Positions 8,838 to 17,416 are shown, counted from the stretch's first letter. The stretch is 36,223 nucleotides of DNA from Actinomycetota bacterium (GCA_040754375.1 JBFMCT010000033.1:1-36223); one strand, 5' to 3'. Numbers and translations: made by a program. The notes: a model not told the origin generated them from the sequence alone.

Positions 8838-9179
8838 ATGGGCGACGACGAGCTGACCGCCGTGTTCGCACGGCAACTCGGCCTGGTGACCCGTACCCAG
8901 GCCCGTGACGCCGGGCTGACCGATCGCATGGTGCACCAGCGAGTGCGTTCGGGACGGTGGGTACGCGTCGGGGGAGGGGTGTACCGCGTGGCCGGCGTAC
9001 CGGTGACCTGGTCGCACAAGGCACTGGCTGCTTGCCTGGTCGCGGGACCGGGGGTCGCCGGGCGACCTCGGGGCGGTCGCCGCTGGCGCCCGTTCTCTCG
9101 TCCGCCGGGCCTCGTGACGGGCCACCCCCTGCCCCGCTGCGCCGGCCGCTTTCCCGGCCCGGGGGCGTGGGGCGCGTAG
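8838..9179 (+). pseudogene. Truncated AbiEi-like winged-helix protein
   Basis: The first 65-75 residues look like the N-terminal domain of AbiEi-type antitoxin/regulator proteins: a short helix, then RQLGLVTRTQARDAGLTDR, then a basic wing (VHQRVRSGRWVRVGGGVYRVAG). After LAACLVAGPG the sequence turns into Arg/Gly/Pro-rich filler that does not look like the usual SHRTAA helix and C-terminal domain. The ORF ends 11 bases before glyS. Full-length relatives are roughly 250-300 residues, so this looks like a remnant with a lost 3' part. The ATG at 8838 has TACGGT six bases upstream, a leaderless arrangement. An in-frame ATG at 8781 lies inside the palindrome and gives an unlikely N-terminus. No AbiEii-type toxin partner is visible. 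Confidence 0.55.
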
Positions 9180-9182
9180 CCT
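9177..9182 (+). promoter_or_regulatory. Candidate -10 box of glyS (leaderless)
   Basis: TAGCCT ends 8 bases before the glyS ATG, and no ribosome-binding site lies between. This is the same layout as at uppS. The first three bases also form the stop codon of the AbiEi-like remnant, so the glyS promoter sits at the very end of that reading frame. Confidence 0.4.
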
Positions 9183-9190
9183 GACCGGCC

Positions 9191-10486
9191 ATGGACCTCA
9201 CTGAACAGGTTGTGAACCTGTGCAAGCGCCGCGGCTTCGTGTTCCCGTCGAGCGAGATCTACGGCGGCTTCCGGTCCACGTACGACTACGGGCCGCTGGG
9301 CGTGCTGCTCAAGCGCAACGTCATGGAGGCGTGGTGGCGGGCCATGGTCACCGAGCGCGACGACATCGTGGGGCTGGACGCCGCCATCCTCATGGCCCCC
9401 AAGGTGTGGGAGGCGAGCGGGCACCTGGCCACGTTCACCGACCCGCTGGTCGACTGCCGCAACTGCAAGGAGCGCTCGCGTGCCGACCAGATCGCCGACC
9501 AGTGCCCCCGCTGCGGCAGCCGCGACCTGACCGAGGCCCGGCCCTTCCACCTCATGTTCAAGACCCACGTGGGCCCCGTGGAGGACGAGGGCGCTATCGC
9601 CTACCTGCGCCCCGAGACGGCCCAGGGCATCTTCGTCAACTTTGCCAACGTGCTGCAGACGGCCAGGCGCAAACCCCCTTTCGGGATTGCCCAGCAGGGC
9701 AAGTCGTTCCGCAACGAGATCACGCCCGGCAACTTCATCTTCCGCACCCGGGAGTTCGAGCAGATGGAGATGGAGTTCTTCGTTCCCCCCGACCAGGGCG
9801 CCAAGTGGTTCGAGTACTGGTGCGACGAGCGGCTGGCCTGGTACCGCGACCTGGGCATCCCGGCCGACAAGCTGCGCCTGCGCCACCACGACCCCGAGGA
9901 GCTGTCGCATTACTCGGCGGGCACGGCCGACGTCGAGTTCCTCTACCCGTGGGGCTGGGGCGAGCTCGAGGGCATCGCCAACCGCACCGACTACGACCTG
10001 ACCCAGCACTCGACCTTCAGCGGCGAGAAGCTGGAGTACTTCGACCAGGCGTCGGGCGAGCGCTACACCCCCCACGTCATCGAGCCCGCGGCGGGCGTGG
10101 GCCGCTCGATGATGGCCTTCCTGCTGGCCGCCTACGACGAGGACGACGTGGGTGGCGAGAAGCGCACGGTCCTGCGCCTCCACCCCCGGCTGGCTCCGTA
10201 CCAGGTGGCCGTGCTTCCGCTGTCCAAGAAGGCCGAGCTCACGCCGACCGCCCGCGAGGTGGCCCAGCTCCTGCGCCGCCATTTCTCCACCGACTACGAC
10301 GAGACGCAGTCGATCGGGCGCCGCTACCGCCGCCAGGACGAAGCCGGCACTCCGTACTGCGTCACCGTCGACTTCGAGTCGATCGAGGACCGGGCGGTAA
10401 CGATCCGCGACCGTGACTCGCTCTCCCAGGAGCGGGTGCCGATCGACGCTGTGGCCGAGGAGTTACGGGTTCGTCTCTATGGCTGA
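9191..10486 (+). CDS. glyS: Glycyl-tRNA synthetase, dimeric class II type
   Basis: Charges tRNA-Gly. The 431-residue single chain is the archaeal/eukaryal-like homodimeric form found in actinobacteria, not the alpha/beta tetramer type. Motifs seen: [21 protein letters not shown] at the N-terminus (split reading), a CxxC...CxxC zinc insertion at residues about 92-118, class II motif 2 ([23 protein letters not shown], read in parts) and motif 3 ([10 protein letters not shown]) near 300. The C-terminal anticodon-binding domain begins near PYQVAVLPL. The ATG has a -10-like box 8 bases upstream. The gene stands alone; the next gene has its own promoter. Confidence 0.96.
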   Translation: MDLTEQVVNLCKRRGFVFPSSEIYGGFRSTYDYGPLGVLLKRNVMEAWWRAMVTERDDIVGLDAAILMAPKVWEASGHLATFTDPLVDCRNCKERSRADQIADQCPRCGSRDLTEARPFHLMFKTHVGPVEDEGAIAYLRPETAQGIFVNFANVLQTARRKPPFGIAQQGKSFRNEITPGNFIFRTREFEQMEMEFFVPPDQGAKWFEYWCDERLAWYRDLGIPADKLRLRHHDPEELSHYSAGTADVEFLYPWGWGELEGIANRTDYDLTQHSTFSGEKLEYFDQASGERYTPHVIEPAAGVGRSMMAFLLAAYDEDDVGGEKRTVLRLHPRLAPYQVAVLPLSKKAELTPTAREVAQLLRRHFSTDYDETQSIGRRYRRQDEAGTPYCVTVDFESIEDRAVTIRDRDSLSQERVPIDAVAEELRVRLYG

Positions 10487-10511
10487 CAGCGGAACTCTCG
10501 GCCGCTAAACT
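10483..10511 (+). promoter_or_regulatory. Sigma70-type promoter before the zinc-ribbon gene
   Basis: CTGACA (10483-10488) and TAAACT (10506-10511) are separated by exactly 17 bases. This is the best -35/-10 pair in the window. Transcription would start near 10518 and give a leader of about 43 bases with AGGAG at 10550-10554. The -35 box overlaps the glyS stop codon. Confidence 0.55.
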
Positions 10512-10560
10512 GCCGGCCCAACGCGGTATGTCGGGACGGAACACGAAGCAGGAGTGAACT

Positions 10561-10932
10561 GTGAGCGAGTCAGGTCACGGCCAGCACAACGGTGAGCACA
10601 CGCCGGTCTTCAGCTCGAGGGCCCCAGCCGGCGGCAACTGCACCGCGTGCAGCAAGCCGGTCGCCCTCAACCAGCGGCGTTGCCCGTCGTGTGGCGCGTG
10701 GCAGCGCCCGTGGAGCGTGGGCGGCAAGCCCGAGCGTTGGGCCAAGTACCCCGTCGGCGGGTCCGGCCGGCCCGACGAGTACGGCGGCAACACCGGGTCG
10801 CACACCGAGGTCCAGAGCTCGGTGTGGGTGCGGTGGGGCCCCAACGGGGAGTACGTGCGCCAGTCGACTCCCGACGGCAAGCCGGCTCCCTCGGGGGCGC
10901 ACACGCCCATCAGGCGCAAGCGCGGCAAGTAG
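10561..10932 (+). CDS. Small zinc-ribbon protein of unknown function
   Basis: 123 residues; I do not recognise a named family. A CTAC...CPSC pair (residues about 27-43) makes a treble-clef or zinc-ribbon likely, followed by a Trp-rich stretch (AWQRPWSVGGKPERW) and a second aromatic segment (SSVWVRWGPNGEYVRQ). The C-terminus is basic (RRKRGK). GTG 10561 is supported by AGGAG six bases upstream and by the promoter at 10483-10511. It lies alone between glyS and the structured element before ppdK. Zinc binding and a nucleic-acid or protein contact role are inference only. Confidence 0.7.
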   Translation: MSESGHGQHNGEHTPVFSSRAPAGGNCTACSKPVALNQRRCPSCGAWQRPWSVGGKPERWAKYPVGGSGRPDEYGGNTGSHTEVQSSVWVRWGPNGEYVRQSTPDGKPAPSGAHTPIRRKRGK

Positions 10933-10975
10933 CCGGGGCGGGGCCGGCGGGGCCCACGGTCGGCGTCACGTTCCT

Positions 10976-11110
10976 AGGAGGGTGGTGTCTAAACCCTCTT
11001 TCGGCGGCCGACCGCCCAGTTCGCGGCTCGGCGGCATCGCAAAGGTGCTGGTGGGGGGTAGGTCGGCCGCTTCGGCGCGCAGCGCCGAACGCGAAAGGCA
11101 CCAGCCTCCT
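10976..11110. ncRNA. Candidate structured RNA or foldback element upstream of ppdK
   Basis: Three nested helices can be drawn. P1 pairs 10976-10990 with 11096-11110 (13 Watson-Crick pairs, one G-U, one mismatch). P3 pairs GCGGCCGACC at 11004-11013 with 11061-11070, perfect. P4 is a perfect 8-bp hairpin, 11071-11078 with 11082-11089, loop GCA. CTTTCG (10998-11003) could also pair with CGAAAG (11092-11097) as an alternative to the P1 end. I do not recognise a known riboswitch, 6S, SRP or tmRNA consensus. The strand is undecided because the structure is nearly symmetric. A MITE-like element with 15-bp inverted ends is the alternative; no target duplication is visible. Confidence 0.5.
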
Positions 11111-11135
11111 CAATCGGGCGGGGTCACACGGGCAG

Positions 11136-11141
11136 TAGGCT
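11136..11141 (+). promoter_or_regulatory. Candidate -10 box of ppdK
   Basis: TAGGCT lies 36 bases before the TTG start of ppdK, giving a leader of about 30 bases that contains AAGGAG at 11162-11167. If this is the promoter, the structured element at 10976-11110 lies upstream of the transcript rather than in its leader. No clear -35 box is present. Confidence 0.35.
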
Positions 11142-11177
11142 CGGTCCCGAGCCAATCGCCCAAGGAGACCTCTGGCC

Positions 11178-13811
11178 TTGACGTACGTCTTCGCGTTCGA
11201 CCATCAACACGCCGAACCCCCCATGAACCTCAAGCACCTGCTCGGGGGCAAGGGGGCCAACCTGGCGGAGATGACCTCGGTCCTCTCCCTGCCCGTGCCC
11301 CCCGGGTTCACGATCACGACCGACGCCTGCCGCGCCTACATGGTCGCAGGCTGGCCCGAGGGACTGTCCGAGGAGGTGGCCGACCAGCTCTCCCGGCTCG
11401 AGACCACGATGGGCAAGCGCCTGGGCGACCCGGCCGACCCCCTGCTGGTCAGCGTGCGCTCGGGGGCCAAGTTCTCCATGCCCGGGATGATGGACACGGT
11501 CCTGAACCTCGGCCTAAACGACGAGTCGGTGCGGGGCCTGGCCGCCCAGACGAGCGACGAGCGCTTCGCCTACGACAGCTACCGCCGGTTCGTGTCGATG
11601 TACGGCCGCATCGTGCTCGACATCCCCGGGTCGGACTTCGAGGGGCTCTTCACCAAGGCCAAGGCGGCTGCCGGTGTGGCGGCCGATGCCGACCTGCCCC
11701 CTGACGTGCTGATGGAGCTGATCGACTCCTACAAGGACGTCGTTCTGGCCCGCACGGGGGAACCGTTCCCCCAGGCCCCGGCGGACCAGCTCCAGGGGGC
11801 CATCGAAGCGGTCTTTCGCTCGTGGAACGGTCCGCGGGCCATTGTCTACCGCGAGCACGAGCGCATCCCCCACGACCTGGGCACGGCCGTCAACGTCCAG
11901 TCGATGGTGTTCGGCAACCGCGACACCAACTCGGCCACCGGCGTGGGCTTCACCCGCGACCCCTCCACCGGCGAAGCCGCCCCCCAAGGCGACTTCCTGG
12001 TCAACGCCCAGGGGGAAGACGTGGTGGCCGGTACCCACCAGACGCTCAAGCTCGACGACATGCGCGAGCTGTTCCCCGATGGGTACGAGCAGCTCCTGGG
12101 CATCTTCGACCGGCTCGAGCGCCACTACCGCGACATGTGCGACACCGAGTTCACGATCGAGCAGGGCAAGCTCTGGATGCTCCAGACCCGAGTCGGCAAG
12201 CGGGGGGCGGTGGCCGCCCTGCGCATGGCCGTCGAGATGTGCGACGACCCCCGCACCCACCTGTCCCACGCCGAGGCCGTCATGCGGGTCACCCCCGACC
12301 ACCTCGACAACGTGCTTCACCCCCAGTTCGGCGAGGACCCGGCGGCCGACGTGGTGGCCACCGGCCTGGCTGCCTCCCCGGGGGCGGCCGTAGGCCGGGT
12401 GTACTTCACGGCCGACGACGCCGAAGCGGCCGCGGGCCGGGGCGAGAAGGTCATCCTGGTGCGCAACGAGACCTCGCCCGAGGACGTGCACGGCATGGCC
12501 GCGGCCCAGGGGATCCTCACCGCCCGGGGCGGGCTGGTGAGCCACGCCGCCCTGGTGGCCCGGGGTTGGGGCAAGCCCGCGGTGGTCGGGGCCGAGGCCG
12601 TGCGCATCTCCGACCGCACGTTCACGGCCGCCGGGCGCACGTTCAGCGAAGGCGACGTGATCTCCATCGACGGGTCCACGGGCCGGGTCGTGGGCCGGGC
12701 CGTGGCTCTCAGCCAGGCCGAGCCCCCGGCCGAGTTCAACACTGTGCTGGGCTGGGCCGACGAGATCCGCGCCGCCACCATGGCCGTGCGGGCCAACGCC
12801 GACACCGGGGCCGACGCCACCGTGGCCCGCGACTTCGGGGCCGAGGGCATCGGGCTGTGCCGAACCGAGCACATGTTCCTGGGGGACCGCCTGCCCATCG
12901 TGCGGCGCATGATCCTGGCCGACACCCCCGAGGAGGAGACGGCCGCCCTCGAAGAGCTGCGCCAGGCCCAGAAGGCCGACTTCCTCGACATCCTCGAGGC
13001 CATGGACGGCCTGCCCGTCACGGTCCGGCTGCTCGACCCCCCGCTGCACGAGTTCCTGCCTCGGGTGGAGGAGCTGGCCGTCAAGGAGGCCACCGGTTCG
13101 CTCACCTCCGACGAGAAGGCGGCCTACGCGGCGGCCCAGCTCTGGCACGAGATGAACCCCATGCTGGGCACCCGGGGCGTTCGCCTCGGGGTCATCAAGC
13201 CGGGCCTCTACGCCATGCAGGTGCGGGCGCTCATGGAGGCGGCCGCCGAGCGGGCCGAGGCCGGGGGCCGGCCCGTCATCGAGATCATGATCCCCCTCAC
13301 GGTGAGCCGCGAAGAGCTGGCCCTGGCCCGCTCGTGGGTCGAGGAGGCCGTGGGGGCGGTCGCGGCCGGCATCGACGTGACTATCGGCACCATGATCGAG
13401 ACGCCCAGGGCTGCGATCCGGGCCGACCAGATCGCCGAGGCCGCCGATTTCTTCTCGTTCGGCACCAACGACCTGACCCAGATGGTGTTCGGGTTCAGCC
13501 GCGACGACGTCGAGGGCCGGCTCATGTCGACCTACCTCGAGAAGGGCCTCCTGAAGCGCAACCCGTTCGAGACCATCGACCCTGACGGGGTGGGCGAGCT
13601 GGTGGCCGACGCCGTGCGCAAGGGGCGCTCGACCAAGCCCGGGCTCAAAGTGGGCGTGTGCGGTGAGCACGGGGGCGACCCCGAGTCGATCACCCTGTTC
13701 CACGCGGCCGGCCTCGACTACGTGTCGTGCTCGCCCTTCCGGGTCCCGATCGCCCGGCTGGCGGCCGCCCAAGCGGTGCTGGGCGCGGGCGGGGTCTCGT
13801 CGACCGCCTGA
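11178..13811 (+). CDS. ppdK: Pyruvate, phosphate dikinase
   Basis: Interconverts pyruvate + ATP + Pi and PEP + AMP + PPi. The 877-residue length is typical. The N-terminal nucleotide-binding domain begins with LLGGKGANLAEM and contains SVRSGAKFSMPGMMDTVLNLG (in segments). The phosphohistidine domain has catalytic His456 in GGLVSHAALVARG. The C-terminal PEP/pyruvate barrel ends with CGEHGGDP and SCSPFRVPIARLAAAQA. Position 454, normally the regulatory Thr of GGMTSHAA, is Val. The TTG start at 11178 is backed by AAGGAG 10 bases upstream. The gene stands alone, with tldD 41 bases downstream. Confidence 0.96.
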   Translation: MTYVFAFDHQHAEPPMNLKHLLGGKGANLAEMTSVLSLPVPPGFTITTDACRAYMVAGWPEGLSEEVADQLSRLETTMGKRLGDPADPLLVSVRSGAKFSMPGMMDTVLNLGLNDESVRGLAAQTSDERFAYDSYRRFVSMYGRIVLDIPGSDFEGLFTKAKAAAGVAADADLPPDVLMELIDSYKDVVLARTGEPFPQAPADQLQGAIEAVFRSWNGPRAIVYREHERIPHDLGTAVNVQSMVFGNRDTNSATGVGFTRDPSTGEAAPQGDFLVNAQGEDVVAGTHQTLKLDDMRELFPDGYEQLLGIFDRLERHYRDMCDTEFTIEQGKLWMLQTRVGKRGAVAALRMAVEMCDDPRTHLSHAEAVMRVTPDHLDNVLHPQFGEDPAADVVATGLAASPGAAVGRVYFTADDAEAAAGRGEKVILVRNETSPEDVHGMAAAQGILTARGGLVSHAALVARGWGKPAVVGAEAVRISDRTFTAAGRTFSEGDVISIDGSTGRVVGRAVALSQAEPPAEFNTVLGWADEIRAATMAVRANADTGADATVARDFGAEGIGLCRTEHMFLGDRLPIVRRMILADTPEEETAALEELRQAQKADFLDILEAMDGLPVTVRLLDPPLHEFLPRVEELAVKEATGSLTSDEKAAYAAAQLWHEMNPMLGTRGVRLGVIKPGLYAMQVRALMEAAAERAEAGGRPVIEIMIPLTVSREELALARSWVEEAVGAVAAGIDVTIGTMIETPRAAIRADQIAEAADFFSFGTNDLTQMVFGFSRDDVEGRLMSTYLEKGLLKRNPFETIDPDGVGELVADAVRKGRSTKPGLKVGVCGEHGGDPESITLFHAAGLDYVSCSPFRVPIARLAAAQAVLGAGGVSSTA

Positions 13812-13852
13812 TGGCACCCGGCGGGCCGTCGGCGCCCCGGGGGTAGGGCAGC

Positions 13853-15304
13853 TTGTTCGAGTACGCCCAGGCGGCGGTAGAGGGGGCGCTGGCGGCCGGG
13901 GCCACCTACGCCGACGCCCGCTTCGGCGTCAACACCTCCGAGGGGCTGCACGCCCGCAACGGCGTGCTCGACGGCCTGCGCCGCAGCGAGTCGGGCGGGG
14001 TCGGCGTGCGGGCGCTGATCGGCTCGTCGTGGGGGTTCATGGCGGTGGCCGAGCCGTCGGAGGCGTCGGCCCGCACGGCCGGGTTCGACGCCGCCGCCAT
14101 CGCCAAGGCGTCGGCCCTCGTGCCCGGCCCACCGCTGCACCTGGCGGCGTCCACCCCGGTCGAGGCCCAGTGGTCCTCGGGCTGGGAGGAGCACCCCTTC
14201 GAGGTCAGCCTGGCCGAACGGGCCGACCTGGTCATCGCGGCCACCTCCACCATGGCGGCCGTCAAGGGCGTGACCGTGGGCGAGGCCTACCTGAGCTCGT
14301 GGGACACCCAGAAGTGGTTCGTCTCCAGTGAGGGCCACCGCATCTTCCAGCACCTGGTCGAGACGGGGGCGACCATGAGCGCCACTGCGGTGGGCGAGCA
14401 CGAGACCCAGCGGCGGTCCTACGGGGGCGTGGGGGGCGCCTACGGCACCCGGGGCTTCGAGCTGGTGCGGGCGCTCGACCTGGTGGGCAACGCCGGGCGG
14501 GTGGCCGAGGAGGCGGTGGCCCTGCTGTCGGCCCCCGAGTGCCCGGCGGCCACCACCGATCTGGTGCTGGGCTCCGAGCAACTGGCCCTGCAGATCCACG
14601 AGTCGGTGGGCCACGCCATCGAGCTCGACCGCATCCTGGGGTGGGAGGCCGCGTTCGCTGGTACGTCGTTCCTCGAACTGGGGCGGCTGGGCACGCTGCG
14701 CTACGGCTCGGAACTGATGAACATCACCGCCGACGCCACCCTGGCGGGTGCCCTGGGCACGTTCGGCTACGACGACGAGGGCACGCCGGCCCAACGGGTG
14801 GACATCGTGCGCGACGGCATCTGGGTAGGCGTGCTGTCGGGCCGGGACACGGCCTCGATCTGCGGGGTCGCCCCCGGGGGCATGGTGCGGGCCGAGGGGT
14901 GGGACCGCCTGCCCATGGTGCGGATGACCAACGTGGGCATCCTGCCCGGCTCGTCGTCGCTGGAGGAGATGATCGCGGCCACCGACGACGGCGTCTTCAT
15001 GGAGACCAACCGCTCGTGGTCGATCGACGACAAGCGCCTCAACTTCCAGTTCGGCTGCGAGGTGGGCTACGAGATCAAGGGCGGCCGGCGCGGCCGCCTG
15101 CTGCGCAACCCGACCTACACGGGCATCACGCCCCAGTTCTGGGCCTCGCTCGACATGCTGGGCGGGCCGGCCGAGTGGAACCTGTGGGGGACGCCCAACT
15201 GCGGCAAGGGCCAGCCCATGCAGTACGGCCACACCGGCCACCCGGCCGTGCCCGCCCGCTTCCGGGGCGCCCGCGTGGGCGTGAGGAGCCGGGCCGGGGC
15301 GTGA
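13853..15304 (+). CDS. tldD: TldD family metallopeptidase
   Basis: One half of the TldD/TldE heterodimeric zinc protease, which degrades unfolded peptides and matures some ribosomal peptides. The metal motif HESVGH (HExxxH) is intact at residues 249-254, and the C-terminal NCGKGQP carries the expected Cys ligand near residue 450. At 483 residues it is of normal length. The TTG start follows a weak GGGTAGGG sequence. The stop overlaps the tldE start (GTGA), so the two subunits are translationally coupled. No RiPP precursor is seen next to it, so a housekeeping proteolytic role is more likely than peptide maturation. Confidence 0.92.
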   Translation: MFEYAQAAVEGALAAGATYADARFGVNTSEGLHARNGVLDGLRRSESGGVGVRALIGSSWGFMAVAEPSEASARTAGFDAAAIAKASALVPGPPLHLAASTPVEAQWSSGWEEHPFEVSLAERADLVIAATSTMAAVKGVTVGEAYLSSWDTQKWFVSSEGHRIFQHLVETGATMSATAVGEHETQRRSYGGVGGAYGTRGFELVRALDLVGNAGRVAEEAVALLSAPECPAATTDLVLGSEQLALQIHESVGHAIELDRILGWEAAFAGTSFLELGRLGTLRYGSELMNITADATLAGALGTFGYDDEGTPAQRVDIVRDGIWVGVLSGRDTASICGVAPGGMVRAEGWDRLPMVRMTNVGILPGSSSLEEMIAATDDGVFMETNRSWSIDDKRLNFQFGCEVGYEIKGGRRGRLLRNPTYTGITPQFWASLDMLGGPAEWNLWGTPNCGKGQPMQYGHTGHPAVPARFRGARVGVRSRAGA

Positions 15305-16659
15305 CCGACCACGACCCGTCGCTGTTGCTGGCCACGTGCGCCCGGGTGCTGGAGCTCGTGGGCGACCGGGCCGAGGCCGAGGTGACGGTGTCGGCCGGGC
15401 GCTCGGGGCTGACCCGGTTCGCCAACTCGTTCATCCACCAGAACGTGGCCGACAACAGCCAGTGGGCCCGGCTCAAGGTGGTGGTCGGGGGCCGCCAGGC
15501 CACCGCCGGCACCAGCCTGCTCTCGACCGGCCTGGCCGACATGGTGGCGCGGGCGTTGGCGGCCGCCGCCCTGCGGCCCCCCGACCCCGAGTGGCCGGGC
15601 CTGGTGCCGCCCGGCGGGCCGGTGACGGCCCAGCCCCGACCCGGCGCCGACCCCCGCTACGACGCCGCCACTCACGTGGCCGAACCCGGGGCGCGGGCCA
15701 CGGTGGTCAAGGGGTTCGTCGACCAGGGCAGGCGGGACGGGTTCGAGGCGGCCGGTTTCTGCCAGACGGCGGGCCACGAAGTGGCCTTCGCCAACTCTGC
15801 CGGCCACCGGGCCTGGGGCCGCACTACCCGCGCCCAGGTCGAGGGCATCCACCGCAGCCCGGTGGCCGACGGCGGGGCCCAGCAGGTCTCGGCCCGGCTG
15901 GCCGACCTCGACGGGGTGGCCGCCGGGAGGCGGGCGGCCGACAAGGCCCGCCGCAGCCTCGAGCTGGTCGACCTCGAGCCCGGCGACTACGAGGTGGTGC
16001 TCGAGCCGGGGGCGGTGACCGACGTGCTCGACTTCGTGATGGGCCACGGGTTCAACGCCAAGGCCCACGCCGAAGGCCAGTCGTTCGTCCGCCTGGGTGA
16101 GCAGCAGCTCGACCCCCGGCTCACGATCTTCGACGACCCCCTCGATCCCCGCATGATCGGCCTGCCCTTCGACGCCGAGGGGACCCCCCGGCGGCGCCTC
16201 GACCTGGTGCGCGCCGGGGTGGCGGTGGGCCTGTGCCACGACCGCCGTACGGCCCGGGCGGCGGGCGCCGAGAGCACGGGCCACGGGTCGCCGGGCAGCG
16301 AGATCGGGGGGCCGGGGCCGTCGCACGTCGTGCTCGAGGGGGGTGAACGTTCCCCCGAGGAGATCGTGGCCTCGGTGGGCCGGGGGCTGCTCGTCACCGA
16401 CTTCTGGTACACCCGGGTGCTCGACCCCAAGACGACGGTGGTGACCGGGCTGACCCGCAACGGCACGTTCCTGATCGAGGACGGGCGGGTGACCAGCGCG
16501 GTCCGCAACCTGCGCTTCACCCAGTCCTACTGCGAGGCCCTGGCCCCGGGGCGGGTGCTGGCGGTGGGCAACGACGGCCGCTTGGCCGGGGAGTCGATGT
16601 TCTTCTCGCCTACGCTGCACCTGGCTTCGTGGCACTTCAGCGGGGGGGCACGGGGATGA
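15301..16659 (+). CDS. tldE: TldE/PmbA family subunit
   Basis: The partner of TldD; it lacks the HExxxH motif, as expected for the non-catalytic subunit. The 452-residue product has the family pattern TRFANSFIHQNV near the N-terminus, a central SAGHRAWG, and the C-terminal GRGLLVTDFWYTRVLDPKTTVVTGLTRNG (read in parts) with the final FSPTLH segment. I place the start at GTG 15301, overlapping the tldD stop; the frame is open further upstream but there it runs through tldD. The stop overlaps the lipoprotein start (ATGA), making a three-gene unit. Confidence 0.9.
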   Translation: MTDHDPSLLLATCARVLELVGDRAEAEVTVSAGRSGLTRFANSFIHQNVADNSQWARLKVVVGGRQATAGTSLLSTGLADMVARALAAAALRPPDPEWPGLVPPGGPVTAQPRPGADPRYDAATHVAEPGARATVVKGFVDQGRRDGFEAAGFCQTAGHEVAFANSAGHRAWGRTTRAQVEGIHRSPVADGGAQQVSARLADLDGVAAGRRAADKARRSLELVDLEPGDYEVVLEPGAVTDVLDFVMGHGFNAKAHAEGQSFVRLGEQQLDPRLTIFDDPLDPRMIGLPFDAEGTPRRRLDLVRAGVAVGLCHDRRTARAAGAESTGHGSPGSEIGGPGPSHVVLEGGERSPEEIVASVGRGLLVTDFWYTRVLDPKTTVVTGLTRNGTFLIEDGRVTSAVRNLRFTQSYCEALAPGRVLAVGNDGRLAGESMFFSPTLHLASWHFSGGARG

Positions 16660-17333
16660 CCAGGCGGCTGACGGCTGTGCTGCTGCTGGTGCTGCTCGTG
16701 GCCTGCGGGGGCGGGGGCGACGGGCCGGGCGACGACGTCCTCGGCCCGGGCGAGCGCGACGACCAAGCCGTGGCCGAGGAGGCCAACCTGCGGCTCAGCG
16801 ACTTCCCCGACGAGTGGCGGGCCGACCCCGTGCCCGCCGGGGCCGAGGACGCCACCGCCGCCAGCGGGCGGACGTTCGCGGCCTGCGTAGGCCGCCCACC
16901 CCCCGAGGAGGGCCGCACCGCCCTGGCCGGGTCCGAGGACTTCAGCTCCCGGGAGACCCGCCGGGTCAGTTCCAGCGCGCAGATGGTGGAGTCGGTCGAG
17001 GCGGCCGTGGCCGATTTCGAGGCCCTACGCACCGACCGGGCCCTGCAGTGCCGCAAGGCCCAGATCGACGCCGAGTTCCTGCGCCAGCTCCCCGAGTCGG
17101 CCCCCGAGACGTTGATCGAACGGCTCGACCTGCCCCAGTTCGGCGACGAGACGGTGGCCTTCCGGGTCCAGGCCATGTCGCTGGCGGGCGGGTCGGCGGT
17201 CCGCACCTACATCGACCTGGTCTTCGTCCGCAAGGGCCGGGCCCAGCTCTCGGCCAGCTTCATCGATCGCAACACCCCGTTCCCAGCCGAGCTCCAGCGC
17301 TCCCTGCTGCAGCGCATGGTCGGCCGGGCCTGA
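16656..17333 (+). CDS. Putative lipoprotein of unknown function
   Basis: 225 residues with a type II signal peptide: MTRR, a Leu/Val-rich core and a lipobox LVAC with Cys17 as the lipidation site. A flexible Gly/Asp-rich linker follows, then a soluble domain with two Cys (in AACVGR and LQCRKAQ) that could form a disulfide. The ending (TYIDLVFVRKGRAQLSASFIDRN, in parts) resembles the strand-rich domain of several actinobacterial secreted proteins, but I cannot name a family. ATG 16656 overlaps the tldE stop by 4 bases; the longer GTG start at 16629 would put an unlikely extension before the signal peptide. Confidence 0.8.
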   Translation: MTRRLTAVLLLVLLVACGGGGDGPGDDVLGPGERDDQAVAEEANLRLSDFPDEWRADPVPAGAEDATAASGRTFAACVGRPPPEEGRTALAGSEDFSSRETRRVSSSAQMVESVEAAVADFEALRTDRALQCRKAQIDAEFLRQLPESAPETLIERLDLPQFGDETVAFRVQAMSLAGGSAVRTYIDLVFVRKGRAQLSASFIDRNTPFPAELQRSLLQRMVGRA

Positions 17334-17363
17334 ACCCCGGCCGCACTTACTCTCTGGGGGGCG

Positions 17364-17369
17364 TATCCT
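17364..17369 (+). promoter_or_regulatory. Candidate -10 box before the 62-residue protein gene
   Basis: TATCCT is the best -10 match between the lipoprotein gene and the ATG at 17417. It would give a leader of about 40 bases. TTACTC a few bases upstream is badly spaced for a -35 box. Confidence 0.3.
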
Positions 17370-17416
17370 GATGGGGGGCCAGTCCGAGGGTCACAGAGGT
17401 CGTTACACACAAGCCG

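Noticed and set aside
11071-11089. The 8-bp hairpin as a Rho-independent terminator of the zinc-ribbon gene
   Set aside because: It lies about 140 bases after the stop, has no T-run and is nested in a larger fold, so it is better treated as part of the structured element.
10976-11110. The ppdK upstream element as 6S, SRP, tmRNA, T-box or ydaO-type RNA
   Set aside because: I looked for the GGAA-tetraloop SRP core, the tmRNA tag frame, the T-box bulge and c-di-AMP riboswitch signatures and found none; a 6S-like rod is also broken by the side hairpin.
13853-16659. TldD/TldE as part of a RiPP biosynthetic cluster
   Set aside because: No precursor-like small ORF, cyclase or transporter lies nearby; the neighbour is a generic lipoprotein, so a housekeeping role is more likely.
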